Positions 17,033 to 25,857 are shown, counted from the first letter of the stretch. The stretch: DNA of 64,000 bases from an uncultured Lachnospiraceae bacterium (GCA_934402055.1 CAKRTC010000001.1:124001-188000), one strand, 5' to 3'. Notes: a model not told the origin generated them from the letters alone. Translations and numbers: made by a program.

Positions 17033-17461
17033 ATGAAAAGTTATGTGGCTACACCGGCTACCATTGAGAGAAAGTGGTACGTTGTTGACGCAACAGATAA
17101 GACTCTTGGACGCCTTGCTTCAGAAGTGGCTAAGGTATTAAGAGGAAAGCATAAGCCTACTTACACACCGTTCCTTGACACAGGTGATTATGTAATCGTA
17201 GTAAACGCTGAGAAGTTTAAGGTATCAGGCAAGAAGATGAACCAGAAGACATACTTCAGCCATTCCAAGTACATCGGCGGAACAAAGACTCTTACACTTG
17301 CACAGATGCTTGAGAAGCATCCTGAGCAGGTAATCGAGCATGCAGTTAAGGGAATGCTTCCTACCGGAGCACTCGGAAATGCAATGTACAAGAAGTTATT
17401 TGTTTACTGCGGACCGGATCATAAGCATCAGGCACAGAAGCCGGAAGAGCTTACATTTTAA
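17033..17461 (+). CDS. rplM: 50S ribosomal protein L13
   Basis: A 142-residue large-subunit protein with the conserved W-x-VVDA-x-x-KTLGRLA start, FLDTGDYVIVVNAEKF, and HPEQVIEHAVKGMLP near the C-terminus. AGGAGGG lies five bases before the ATG. It heads a two-gene unit with rpsI, driven by the promoter at 16901. Confidence 0.97.
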   Translation: MKSYVATPATIERKWYVVDATDKTLGRLASEVAKVLRGKHKPTYTPFLDTGDYVIVVNAEKFKVSGKKMNQKTYFSHSKYIGGTKTLTLAQMLEKHPEQVIEHAVKGMLPTGALGNAMYKKLFVYCGPDHKHQAQKPEELTF

Positions 17462-17480
17462 TCGGTGGGAGGAAGTATAA

Positions 17481-17873
17481 ATGGCATCTACACAGTATTA
17501 CGGCACAGGTCGTAGAAAAAAGTCAATCGCAAGAGTATATGTTACTCCGGGAACCGGAAAGATCACAATAAACGGTAAGGATATCGAGGAGTACTTCGGA
17601 CTTGAGACACTCAAGGTTATCGTTCGTCAGCCATTCGCTGCTATCGGCGCTGAGGGTAAGTTCGATGTTAAGGCTAATGTTCACGGCGGCGGAATCGCAG
17701 GCCAGGCAGGCGCTATCAGACACGGTATCTCACGTGCTCTTCTTCACGAGGATGAGGAGAACAGACCGGTACTCAAGAAGGAAGGATTCCTTACAAGAGA
17801 TTCACGTATGAAGGAGCGTAAGAAATACGGTCTCAAGAAGGCTCGTAAGGCTCCGCAGTTCTCTAAGAGATAA
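17481..17873 (+). CDS. rpsI: 30S ribosomal protein S9
   Basis: A 130-residue small-subunit protein. YYGTGRRKKSIARVYVTPG at the start, GQAGAIRHGISRAL in the middle and the basic C-terminal tail ending QFSKR, which reaches into the P site, are all conserved. It follows rplM by 19 bases and is closed by a strong terminator. Confidence 0.97.
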   Translation: MASTQYYGTGRRKKSIARVYVTPGTGKITINGKDIEEYFGLETLKVIVRQPFAAIGAEGKFDVKANVHGGGIAGQAGAIRHGISRALLHEDEENRPVLKKEGFLTRDSRMKERKKYGLKKARKAPQFSKR

Positions 17874-17898
17874 TCATATATATTATTTGTATATACCA

Positions 17899-17929
17899 AG
17901 AGATCGCCGTTTCGGCGGTCTCTTTTTTA
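17899..17929 (+). terminator. Intrinsic terminator after rpsI
   Basis: An 11-bp stem AGAGATCGCCG / CGGCGGTCTCT with one G-T wobble, loop TTT, followed by six Ts. It ends the rplM-rpsI unit. Confidence 0.95.
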
Positions 17930-17947
17930 GCGCATAAACGGAATCGG

Positions 17948-17991
17948 AAGCATTAGGATGAGCAAGTTTACTTGCGATCATCCTAATGCTT
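17948..17991 (+). repeat. Long near-perfect palindrome in the rpsI-trkH gap
   Basis: AAGCATTAGGATGA (17948-17961) pairs perfectly with TCATCCTAATGCTT (17978-17991); inside, GCAAG (17962-17966) pairs with CTTGC (17971-17975) around TTTA, leaving a two-base GA bulge. Weaker pairing extends outward. There is no T-run, so it is not a standard terminator, and it lies upstream of the trkH promoter. The rest of the 302-base gap (17874-18175) holds the rpsI terminator and that promoter; no gene is visible. Confidence 0.8.
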
Positions 17992-18084
17992 ATGATTGCG
18001 TAACGGAAATGAGCACAAAGTGCCGATAGAAGCTGACACAACATGGGATGTTGACATAAAAAAGCTAAGAAACATCCGAGTTTG

Positions 18085-18113
18085 TGTACAAAAGCTTCAC
18101 AAGATGGTATAAT
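18085..18113 (+). promoter_or_regulatory. Extended -10 promoter for the first trkH gene
   Basis: TGGTATAAT (extended -10, TATAAT at 18108-18113) with a weak -35 TGTACA at 18085-18090 and a 17-base spacer. The resulting leader would be about 55 bases. Confidence 0.6.
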
Positions 18114-18175
18114 CCAATGCACATAACAAAATGCAATGATTTTTCACATATGAAAGCGTATAGACGGGTACAAAG

Positions 18176-19618
18176 GTGAATCTGTTTGTTATAGCCAAGA
18201 TAATAGGAGTTGCTCTGAATGTGGAAGCGGGACTGATGATGGTACCGCTTTTATTTGCGGCTTATTATGGTGAAAATGTCATGCCCTATCTTATATCCGC
18301 TTTTCTTGGATTTTGTATCGGACTGGTGCTGTGGATAGTGTCACAGGGTGAGCATAAGGTCAAAGCCAAAGAGGGATTCGTTTCGGCGGGACTTACCTGG
18401 ATAGTACTCTCGCTTATAGGCATGCTGCCGTTTCTGTTGTTTCAGGTGGTCGACAGCAGTTTTGACGCTTTCTTTGAAACCGTGTCCGGCTTTACTACCA
18501 CAGGAGCCACAATACTTAAGGATATAGAAGCACTGCCGAAGAGCCTTAATATCTGGCGTTGTTTTATGCACTGGATAGGCGGAATGGGAGTATTGGTATT
18601 CATGTCCGTATTTGTGCGTTTTTCAAGCGGGTCACAGATGAATCTTATCAAGGCAGAGATATCCGGAGCCGTGGTATCCAAGCTTGTTCCGAGAGCAAGA
18701 GATACTGCAAAGATACTGTACGGCATCTATATCGGCATGACGGTGATCACCTTTATTGTTCTGCTTATTCTGAAAATGCCTATGTATGATGCCGTATGCG
18801 CAACCTTCAGTGCGGCGGGTACCGGAGGCTTTATGCCGCTTAATTCGAGCTGTGCTTCATATACCTATGAACAGCAGCTGGCCTTAGGCATAGCAATGTT
18901 TGCCTTCGGAGCAAACTTTAACTTTTATTTCCTCCTGCTTCTTCGTAAGTTTAAGCAGGCATTCCGTATGGAAGAGATATGGCTCTATACCCTTATTGCT
19001 CTTGGTGCCGCCGGAATCATTTCCATAGATCTGATGCTTAATATAGATCGCAGTAAGCCGTTTTTGACTATACATAATGCACTCTTTAATGTAGTATCCA
19101 TCATGACCAGTACCGGATTTGCGGTGGATGACATTAATTACTGGCCCGGCATTTCCAAGGCTGTTATAGTCTTTCTTATGTTTTGCGGAGCATGTGCGGG
19201 CTCGACTTCATGTGGCTTTAAGATATCGAGACTGCTTATTATGATCAAGGCAACCTGCAGAGATATTTCGGTACAGCTTCATCCGGATATGATCAAGAAG
19301 GTACATATCGACGGCAAGGTCGTTGAAGAAAAGGTGATCCGTGCCGTAGGAGTGTATACCTTCGCCTATTTTATGGTAGTTATTATCTCAACATTGCTGC
19401 TCAGTATCGATGGCAAGGACTGGGGATCAACATTTACGGCGGTAATGGCAACTTTCAACAATATCGGACCGGGTATAGGAAGCAACGGATCTTTCGGTAA
19501 TTATTCGGAGTTTTCGAATTTCGGCAAATTGGTCATGAGTGCCGATATGCTGATAGGACGTCTTGAGATATTCCCTATACTGGCCTTATTCAGCAGACAG
19601 GCATGGCGCAGGTTCTGA
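18176..19618 (+). CDS. trkH: TrkH/KtrB-family potassium channel subunit (copy 1)
   Basis: A 480-residue K+ translocating subunit with four pore repeats. The filter segments are visible as SGFTTTGATI, SAAGTGGFMP, TSTGFAVDD and NNIGPGIGSNG; HWIGGMGVLVF follows the first pore helix. The post-pore gate loop reads CAGSTSCGFKISR, where the second copy has the common CAGSTGGGYKVSR. GTG 18176 is supported by the matching MNL-x-x-IAKIIG start in the second copy; the Shine-Dalgarno is weak. It has its own promoter and is 145 bases from trkA, the regulatory subunit. Confidence 0.93.
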   Translation: MNLFVIAKIIGVALNVEAGLMMVPLLFAAYYGENVMPYLISAFLGFCIGLVLWIVSQGEHKVKAKEGFVSAGLTWIVLSLIGMLPFLLFQVVDSSFDAFFETVSGFTTTGATILKDIEALPKSLNIWRCFMHWIGGMGVLVFMSVFVRFSSGSQMNLIKAEISGAVVSKLVPRARDTAKILYGIYIGMTVITFIVLLILKMPMYDAVCATFSAAGTGGFMPLNSSCASYTYEQQLALGIAMFAFGANFNFYFLLLLRKFKQAFRMEEIWLYTLIALGAAGIISIDLMLNIDRSKPFLTIHNALFNVVSIMTSTGFAVDDINYWPGISKAVIVFLMFCGACAGSTSCGFKISRLLIMIKATCRDISVQLHPDMIKKVHIDGKVVEEKVIRAVGVYTFAYFMVVIISTLLLSIDGKDWGSTFTAVMATFNNIGPGIGSNGSFGNYSEFSNFGKLVMSADMLIGRLEIFPILALFSRQAWRRF

Positions 19619-19763
19619 CAGATTCAGGATTTATTATTTGATTTGATATCGGGATCAAAGTGTACAGTGATACGGTATCAGATGCGGCAAAACATTTTTT
19701 GATACAACATCTTTGATATATATTTACGGTGTATATGCCTAAATAAAACGGAGGTTATTCAAT

Positions 19764-21128
19764 ATGAATGCGGTTATAGTCGGCTGCGGCAAGGTCGGAA
19801 GTGAGCTTGCAAGGACCTTGGTGAACGACGGACATAATGTATCCGTCATAGACAATTCACAGAAATCTCTCGATAACATCTCTGAAGATCTGGATGTTAT
19901 GACTATACTCGGCAACGGAGGAAACCTTGAGTTGCTTAAGGAGGCGGGGGTAGATACCGCTGACATTTTCATTGCGGTAAGCACCTCGGATGAGATCAAT
20001 CTCCTTTCCTGCCTTATTGCAAAGCAGTTTTCAAAATGTGAGACTATAGCACGTGTCAGAAATCCTTTGTATTCGAGACAGACAGACTTCTTTAAGGCAA
20101 AGCTGGGCCTGTCGCGTATAATTAATCCGGAATATATTGCGGCTACCGAGATATATAATATACTGCAGTTTCCGGCGCTCAGCCGTCTTGATGTATTTGA
20201 GGGTACAAACGTTGCCATATCCACAATGCATATCACCAAGGACTACAGGATGGTCGGCAAGAGTCTCCAGCAGATACGTATGGATGAGCCTAATATAAGA
20301 GCACTTGTATGTGCTGCCGTAAGAGGTGACCAGGTCATCATTCCGTCCGGTGATTATGTCGTTCAGGAGGGTGACGATATTACAATGGTCGCTACCAGAA
20401 GTGATATCAGAGCATTTATCAAGGCAGAGGGTGTACAGAATACTCCGGCCGAAAAGATAATGATAGTAGGCGGCGGTACTATATCGTATTATCTTATCGA
20501 GAAGCTGCTCGAGAGAGGCAGAAGTGTAAGACTTATAGAGCAGAATGAACAAAAGTGTATAGAGTTTTCGGAGAGATTTGAAAACTGTGAGGTCATCAAG
20601 GGAGACGGAACAGACAGAAAATTCTTAAACAAGCACGGAATATCCGTAACAGATGCTTTTGTACCGCTAACCGGAATAGATGAGGAAAACATAGTAATCG
20701 CAAACTATGCCAGAATGAATACCAAGGCAAAGATAGTAACCAAGGTAACAAGGACCGATATGAGCGATCTTATACAGGTTCTTTCCCTTGATTCCGTAGT
20801 CTTCCCAAAGGTAATGTGTGCGGATATTATTGCCCAGTATGTAAGAGCAAGAAGTGCGGGAGCGGGCAGAAATGTGGCAACCTTGTTCCGCTATCTTGAT
20901 AATCGCATCGAGATAGGAGAGTATAAGGCCGGTACGGATTATAAGTATCTTAATGTCCCGTTTGCCAAGCTGAATCTCAAGAAAAACCTTATCATTGCCG
21001 GACTTATCAGAGGCGGAGAGTTTGTTATCCCGAGCGGAAATAATATGATAAGGGCAAATGATTCCGTAATAGTGGTAACAACCGATAAATCGGTTCAGTC
21101 GCTGGATGATATCGTTGCAAAGAAATAA
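19764..21128 (+). CDS. trkA: Trk potassium uptake regulatory subunit TrkA
   Basis: A 454-residue cytoplasmic protein with two tandem RCK units. Each has a Rossmann NAD-binding half (MNAVIVGCGKVGSELARTL at residue 1; KIMIVGGGTISYYLIEKLL near residue 232) and a TrkA-C half. It gates the TrkH channel in response to nucleotides. GGAGG precedes the ATG. The gene lies between the two trkH copies, 15 bases before the second, so one ring may serve both channels. Confidence 0.96.
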   Translation: MNAVIVGCGKVGSELARTLVNDGHNVSVIDNSQKSLDNISEDLDVMTILGNGGNLELLKEAGVDTADIFIAVSTSDEINLLSCLIAKQFSKCETIARVRNPLYSRQTDFFKAKLGLSRIINPEYIAATEIYNILQFPALSRLDVFEGTNVAISTMHITKDYRMVGKSLQQIRMDEPNIRALVCAAVRGDQVIIPSGDYVVQEGDDITMVATRSDIRAFIKAEGVQNTPAEKIMIVGGGTISYYLIEKLLERGRSVRLIEQNEQKCIEFSERFENCEVIKGDGTDRKFLNKHGISVTDAFVPLTGIDEENIVIANYARMNTKAKIVTKVTRTDMSDLIQVLSLDSVVFPKVMCADIIAQYVRARSAGAGRNVATLFRYLDNRIEIGEYKAGTDYKYLNVPFAKLNLKKNLIIAGLIRGGEFVIPSGNNMIRANDSVIVVTTDKSVQSLDDIVAKK

Positions 21129-21143
21129 GAGGATAGTAGAAGT

Positions 21144-22586
21144 TTGAATCTGCTGCTGATAGCAAAAATAATAGGAGCTGCACTCTCTTTGGAAGCGGTC
21201 TTGCTTGTATTACCGCTTCTGTTTGCTGTGCTCTATAATGAGAGCCTTATGCCGTTTAGTATACCTATAGCCATATGCTTCGTAGCGGGAGCTCTGCTCA
21301 TGCGGCTCACGGATAAGGAAAACAAGCTCCAATCCAAGGAAGGACTTGTTGCTACAGGACTTACCTGGATTGCCTTGTCTCTGTGCGGTATGCTGCCGTA
21401 CCTTATAGGCGGAGTGGTAAGCTCGCCTGTGGATGCCTTCTTCGAGACCGTATCCGGCTTTACGACCACAGGATCTACAATACTTACCGATGTGGAAGCT
21501 GTACCTAAGAGCATACTCCTCTGGCGCAGCTTTACGCATTGGATAGGCGGTATGGGCATACTTGTATTCATGTCGGCAATAGTTAAATTCAAGGGCGGTT
21601 CCCAGATGAACCTTATGAAGGCGGAGAGCCCGGGACCTGTTGTGTCAAAGCTTGTTCCAAAGGCAGGAGATACCGCAAGACTGCTTTATTTTATCTATAC
21701 TTTGCTTACTATCGTGACTTTGATAGTATTGCTGATACTGAAAATGCCGTTTTTTGATGCTGTATGCATAACTTTAGGAGCAGCGGGTACCGGAGGCTTC
21801 GGTGTGCTTAATGACAGCTGTGCAAGCTATACTATAGCTCAGCAGATCGCAATAACGATTGCAATGTTTACCTTCGGGATCAATTTCAATTTCTTCTTTT
21901 TTATTATGGTAAGGAAGGCGACCCAGGCGTTTAAGATGGAGGAGGTCAGACTCTACTTTGCAATCGCTTTTATTGCCGTCGTAATGATATCGGCAAATCT
22001 GATGAAGCAGGGTGGGTTCGAACATCCGTTTTTGTCTGTACAAAATGCGGCATTTCACGTAAGTTCTATAATGACAACGACGGGATATGCAACGGATGAT
22101 ATTAACAACTGGCCGAGATTGTCACAATGTGCGATAATCATATTGATGCTGTGCGGAGCATGTGCGGGATCGACCGGAGGCGGATACAAGGTATCGAGAG
22201 TCCTGCTTATGGCTAAGGCATTTGCAAGAGACATATCTGTACAGCTTTGTCCCGACAGAGTCAGAAAAGTGCATATCGACGGTAAAGCTATAGATGAGAG
22301 TCTTATCAGGAGCACAGGTGTATATACTTTCGCTTATCTGGGAGTCATGATCATCTCGGTGATACTGATAATGCCGGAGGGCAAGGATGCCATGTCTACG
22401 GTAACCGCAGTTATAGCAACCTTTAATAATATAGGCCCGGGCATAGGCTTTAACGGGAGCATGGGTAATTTTGCACCCTTCTCGGATTATTCCAAGCTCA
22501 TACTGAGTGCGGATATGCTGATAGGAAGACTTGAGATATTGCCTATACTCGGATTGCTGAGTAAAGATACCTGGAGGAGATTCTGA
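21144..22586 (+). CDS. trkH: TrkH/KtrB-family potassium channel subunit (copy 2)
   Basis: A 480-residue paralogue of the gene at 18176, of identical length and collinear throughout. Filter segments are SGFTTTGSTI, GAAGTGGFGV, TTTGYATDD and NNIGPGIGFNG; the gate loop is CAGSTGGGYKVSR. It starts with TTG at 21144, 15 bases after trkA, and has no good Shine-Dalgarno, so it is probably translated by coupling to trkA. The two copies differ most in the gate loop, the second pore segment and the external loops, which suggests different affinity or gating. Confidence 0.93.
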   Translation: MNLLLIAKIIGAALSLEAVLLVLPLLFAVLYNESLMPFSIPIAICFVAGALLMRLTDKENKLQSKEGLVATGLTWIALSLCGMLPYLIGGVVSSPVDAFFETVSGFTTTGSTILTDVEAVPKSILLWRSFTHWIGGMGILVFMSAIVKFKGGSQMNLMKAESPGPVVSKLVPKAGDTARLLYFIYTLLTIVTLIVLLILKMPFFDAVCITLGAAGTGGFGVLNDSCASYTIAQQIAITIAMFTFGINFNFFFFIMVRKATQAFKMEEVRLYFAIAFIAVVMISANLMKQGGFEHPFLSVQNAAFHVSSIMTTTGYATDDINNWPRLSQCAIIILMLCGACAGSTGGGYKVSRVLLMAKAFARDISVQLCPDRVRKVHIDGKAIDESLIRSTGVYTFAYLGVMIISVILIMPEGKDAMSTVTAVIATFNNIGPGIGFNGSMGNFAPFSDYSKLILSADMLIGRLEILPILGLLSKDTWRRF

Positions 22587-22639
22587 CGCAAGCTATATAT
22601 AGATATAGCGGGACGGTGTATGATCGGACGGAGGAACTG

Positions 22640-23590
22640 ATGCGATATATAGAAAATTTGAATGAGGGTATGCGTGTCCATGACGTATATCTGTGCAAGA
22701 CCAAGAATATGGCGGTTACACGTAACGGTAAGGAATATGCCAATGTGATACTTCAGGATAAGACAGGACAGATAGATGCTAAGATCTGGGATCCCGACAG
22801 TCCGGGTATCGGAGAATTCGAGCCCATGGATTTCGTTACCGTTGACGGTAATGTTACAGTGTTTAACGGCAACAGGCAGCTTAATATCAATATGATATTC
22901 AAGGCTGAGGAAGGCAATTACGATCAGAGCGATTATTTCCCGGTGACAAGTTGTAACATAGATGAGATGAAGGCTGATCTCACGGATTTTATCAACAGCG
23001 TACAGAATCAGTATCTTTCGGAGCTGTTAAAGAGCTTTTTTAAGGACGAAGCATTTATGAAGAGCTTTGCTGCCCACAGTGCGGCAAAATCGATCCATCA
23101 CGGTTTCATCGGAGGGCTTTTGCAGCACACCTTAAGTGTTGCAGGGATCTGTAATGATGCCGCTAAGCATTATCCGTTTGTAAACAGAGATCTGCTGCTT
23201 ACAGGAGCCATACTGCATGATATCGGAAAGCTTAACGAGCTTTCTCCTTTCCCGGCAAATGATTATACCGATGCAGGACAGCTTATAGGACATATAGTTA
23301 TAGGATATCAGATGGTCAGTGGGCGCATAATGAAGATACCGCATTTTCCAAAGAAGCTTGCGGCAGAGCTGCTGCACCTGATACTCTCGCATCACGGAGA
23401 GCTTGAGTACGGATCACCAAAGAAGCCTGCTTTGATAGAGGCTATGATACTCAGCTTTGCGGACAATATGGATGCCAAGGTAGAGACTATGTATGAGGCT
23501 TTAAACAGCAAGGCAGCTCAGAATGAAGACGGTTGGGTAGGCTATAACAAGCTGCTTGATACCAATATCAGAAAGAGCTCAGAGGAGTGA
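22640..23590 (+). CDS. yhaM: YhaM-like 3'-5' exoribonuclease (OB fold plus HD domain)
   Basis: A 316-residue protein. Residues 1-90 form an OB-fold nucleic-acid-binding domain (KNMAVTRNGKEYANVILQDK; TGQIDAKIWD). The C-terminal half is an HD metal-dependent domain with HHGFIGGLLQHTLSV, the HD pair in GAILHDIGKLNEL, and HHGELEYGSPKKP. This architecture matches YhaM, which degrades RNA and single-stranded DNA from the 3' end. ATG 22640 is chosen over GTG 22616 because GGAGG lies five bases upstream and the shorter N-terminus fits the family. It follows trkH by 53 bases and precedes the secreted protein gene by four. Confidence 0.9.
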   Translation: MRYIENLNEGMRVHDVYLCKTKNMAVTRNGKEYANVILQDKTGQIDAKIWDPDSPGIGEFEPMDFVTVDGNVTVFNGNRQLNINMIFKAEEGNYDQSDYFPVTSCNIDEMKADLTDFINSVQNQYLSELLKSFFKDEAFMKSFAAHSAAKSIHHGFIGGLLQHTLSVAGICNDAAKHYPFVNRDLLLTGAILHDIGKLNELSPFPANDYTDAGQLIGHIVIGYQMVSGRIMKIPHFPKKLAAELLHLILSHHGELEYGSPKKPALIEAMILSFADNMDAKVETMYEALNSKAAQNEDGWVGYNKLLDTNIRKSSEE

Positions 23591-23594
23591 TCTT

Positions 23595-24437
23595 ATGAAG
23601 AAATATGCTCTTGCGGCGATTGCTGCTGTGACAGCTTTGGGAATGAGCCTTAATGCTTTTGCGGCAGCCGACAATAAGACAGGAATTATAGTTAACGGAA
23701 AGTACGTGACGAGCATCGAAGCAGGAAGTAAGACCGGACCGGGTTCGGCAGATGCCAAGACAGAGGAGAGACATAATGATCTTCCCGGTGATGCCGTTAC
23801 TGCTGTAGGGAATCTTGAGCCGGATAAGCTTAATGTTCCGGATAATGCTGAAACTCTTATTACTCTTGCAGGTACGGCTGATTCAGATACCGGAACACTC
23901 TGTCTGCTTACTAAGAATAAAACTTCGTACGGACGAAGCTATTGGGTCAAGAGTCTCGAATGCAGAGCGAAGTACGGAAAAGCAGGACTCGGGAAGACCG
24001 TAGAGGGCGATAATAAGACTCCGATAGGAGTATTTATGCTGAATACCCCGTTCGGGAATAAGACTGCAGAGGAAGGCTTTCCGGTCAATTATAAACAAGT
24101 CGACGGCACATATTACTGGAACGGAGATTCGGGGTCCGGGCTGTACAATAAGCTTGTTTCAACCGTGACTTACACAGATTTCAGTAAGTCTGCATCGGAG
24201 CATATAGTTAATTACGGTGCTTATTACAATTACTGTATAGATACCGGATATAACTATGAGGGTACGCCTCACAGAGGATCGGCTATATTTATTCATTGTA
24301 TGGTCAATAATGAGAATACGCACGGCTGTATCGCAGTTGATGAGGAAAACATGAAGACTATAATGAGAGCTTATACCGAGGGCAGCAGTTATATAGCTGT
24401 ATATGATGCCGCTGATGTCGGGAAAGTATATAAATGA
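23595..24437 (+). CDS. Secreted L,D-transpeptidase-like (YkuD) protein
   Basis: A 280-residue protein with a signal peptide (MKKYALAAIAAVTALGMSLNAFAA). After a low-complexity linker, residues 95-275 resemble a YkuD domain: TKNKTSYGRSYWVKSLECR, GDNKTPIGVFML, then GSAIFIHC and NTHGCIAVDEENM, where Cys245 in the THGC block is the expected nucleophile and the upstream His of FIHC its partner. Such enzymes form 3-3 cross-links or attach proteins to peptidoglycan. The spacing around the catalytic block is looser than in canonical YkuD, so hydrolytic or other activity is possible. ATG 23595 has GAGGAG upstream. It is the last gene before a terminator. Confidence 0.82.
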   Translation: MKKYALAAIAAVTALGMSLNAFAAADNKTGIIVNGKYVTSIEAGSKTGPGSADAKTEERHNDLPGDAVTAVGNLEPDKLNVPDNAETLITLAGTADSDTGTLCLLTKNKTSYGRSYWVKSLECRAKYGKAGLGKTVEGDNKTPIGVFMLNTPFGNKTAEEGFPVNYKQVDGTYYWNGDSGSGLYNKLVSTVTYTDFSKSASEHIVNYGAYYNYCIDTGYNYEGTPHRGSAIFIHCMVNNENTHGCIAVDEENMKTIMRAYTEGSSYIAVYDAADVGKVYK

Positions 24438-24466
24438 GAAAAGCGTGGTGAGAGCCACGCTTTTCC
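24438..24466 (+). terminator. Intrinsic terminator after the L,D-transpeptidase-like gene
   Basis: An 11-bp perfect stem GAAAAGCGTGG / CCACGCTTTTC with a six-base loop, starting at the stop codon. It works in both orientations. Confidence 0.9.
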
Positions 24467-24825
24467 CTTCGCTAAGCAATCGTCGAATACGCAGTGCAAC
24501 GCGACAAATCGCTTCGCATTTTATCGCTGAATTGCTTCGCAATTCTATAAGCAACGAACAGGTAGAGCTAAGCAATCTCCAAATGCTTCGCATTTGTCGA
24601 TTAGCTTAGCGTGCAAACCTTCGATAGGTGAAACACATACAGCAGGCTGTTCCCTTCGCTTCGCGAATTGAACAACACGGGCAGAGCCCGTTGTCAAAAA
24701 TCAGGAATGCTTCTTTCCGCGAGCGGAAGAAGTATTCCTGATTCTTGACAGCCTGCTTATGCACTGCGTATTAATTTGCTTATAAAAGGGAGAAGCCCCG
24801 TGCGATGTTGCGTATCGACGGGGCA
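24467..24825 (+). repeat. Non-coding block of chained palindromes
   Basis: This gap (24438-24948) has no gene. It is packed with inverted repeats: GAATTGC-TTC-GCAATTC (24529-24545); AAATGC-TTC-GCATTT (24581-24595) inside GCTAAGCAAT (24567-24576) with ATT-A-GCTTAGC (24600-24610); an outer pair AGCAGGCTGT (24641-24650) / ACAGCCTGCT (24748-24757) enclosing a hairpin of about 27 bp (24692-24750) around GAGC; and GCCCCGT / ACGGGGC (24795-24824). GCTAAGCAATC occurs twice as a direct repeat (24471 and 24567). CTTCGC recurs in several loops. It resembles a cluster of palindromic repeat units or a miniature-element relic. A TATAAT at 24893-24898 lies just beyond. Confidence 0.8.
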
Positions 24826-24948
24826 AGCATTATGAAAAAAATTATTTACATGCAGTAACAACTTGTTTTTACTGTTCTCTGCTTTGTATGCTTATAATAT
24901 AATTGTGATGCGTTACGAAACTGTGTTTTAAAAGTTAAAGATTTTTAT

Positions 24949-25857
24949 ATGAGTTATGAACAGAATATGAACATGAAGGCTTTTGCAAAAATTAATCTGA
25001 GTCTTGATATTATCGGTGTCAGGGATAACGGTTATCATGAGCTCAGGATGCTTATGCAGTCGGTATCTCTGCATGATGATGTTGAGCTTATTATAAATGA
25101 TAAGGGGAGCGTTGAGCTGACTGTTGTTGATGAACGTGGTGTGGCTGCCGGGGAGATACCTGCGGACAGCTCTAATCTTATGTGCAGGGCTGCGGAGCTT
25201 ATGCGGGATCGTTTCGGCATTAAGCAGGGAGTCGGCATGAAACTGTATAAGCGTATACCTTCGGAAGCAGGGCTTGCGGGTGGCTCTGCAGATGCTGCTG
25301 CGGTACTGAAGGGTATGAATGAGCTGTTTGAGCTTGGACTTGGTACAAAGCAGCTGATGGAACTAGGAGTCAAGCTTGGAGCCGATATACCTTACTGCAT
25401 TATGGGAGGCACGGCGCTTGCCGAGGGTATCGGAGATGTGCTTACGCCTATAGACAATAAGTGTCGTCTGCATGCTTTACTTGTTAAGCCTAAAGAGGAC
25501 ATGTCTACGCCTAAGGTATACTCCGCATATGACAGGCTTATTGCCGAAGGCGCAAAAGTGGTACATCCCGATACAAACGGGCTTATTGAAGCCTTGGAAA
25601 GCGGTGATTGTACTTTAGTGTATGAGAGTGTGGCTAATGTATTGGAACTTCCGGTGCGTGAAGAAATAAATATCATTGACAGGATAAAGAAAGACTTGAT
25701 TATATTCGGTGCGGGAGCAAGTGTAATGACCGGAAGCGGGTCTGTAGTGTACGGATTGTTTGCGGACAGAGAAAAAATGCATGAAGCAAAACTGAAAATT
25801 GAAAAAACTGACTATTCGCACAAATTGTTCAACGTCTTAGAAACGGATTTTATATAA
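24949..25857 (+). CDS. ispE: 4-diphosphocytidyl-2-C-methyl-D-erythritol kinase
   Basis: IspE phosphorylates CDP-ME in the non-mevalonate isoprenoid pathway. The GHMP-kinase fold is evident: AFAKINLSLDIIGVRDNGYH near the start, the ATP loop PSEAGLAGGSADAAAVL, DIPYCIMGGTALAEGIG, and FGAGASVMTGSGS at the C-terminus. The length of 302 is normal or slightly long. Three ATGs (24949, 24967, 24973) are in frame and none has a clear Shine-Dalgarno; the conserved part begins at the third. A TATAAT at 24893 is the only promoter-like element seen upstream, with no good -35. Confidence 0.95.
   Translation: MSYEQNMNMKAFAKINLSLDIIGVRDNGYHELRMLMQSVSLHDDVELIINDKGSVELTVVDERGVAAGEIPADSSNLMCRAAELMRDRFGIKQGVGMKLYKRIPSEAGLAGGSADAAAVLKGMNELFELGLGTKQLMELGVKLGADIPYCIMGGTALAEGIGDVLTPIDNKCRLHALLVKPKEDMSTPKVYSAYDRLIAEGAKVVHPDTNGLIEALESGDCTLVYESVANVLELPVREEINIIDRIKKDLIIFGAGASVMTGSGSVVYGLFADREKMHEAKLKIEKTDYSHKLFNVLETDFI

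Noticed and set aside
24467..24825. CRISPR array
   Set aside because: The repeats are palindromes of different sequence and irregular spacing, not a uniform repeat with unique spacers, and no cas gene is nearby.
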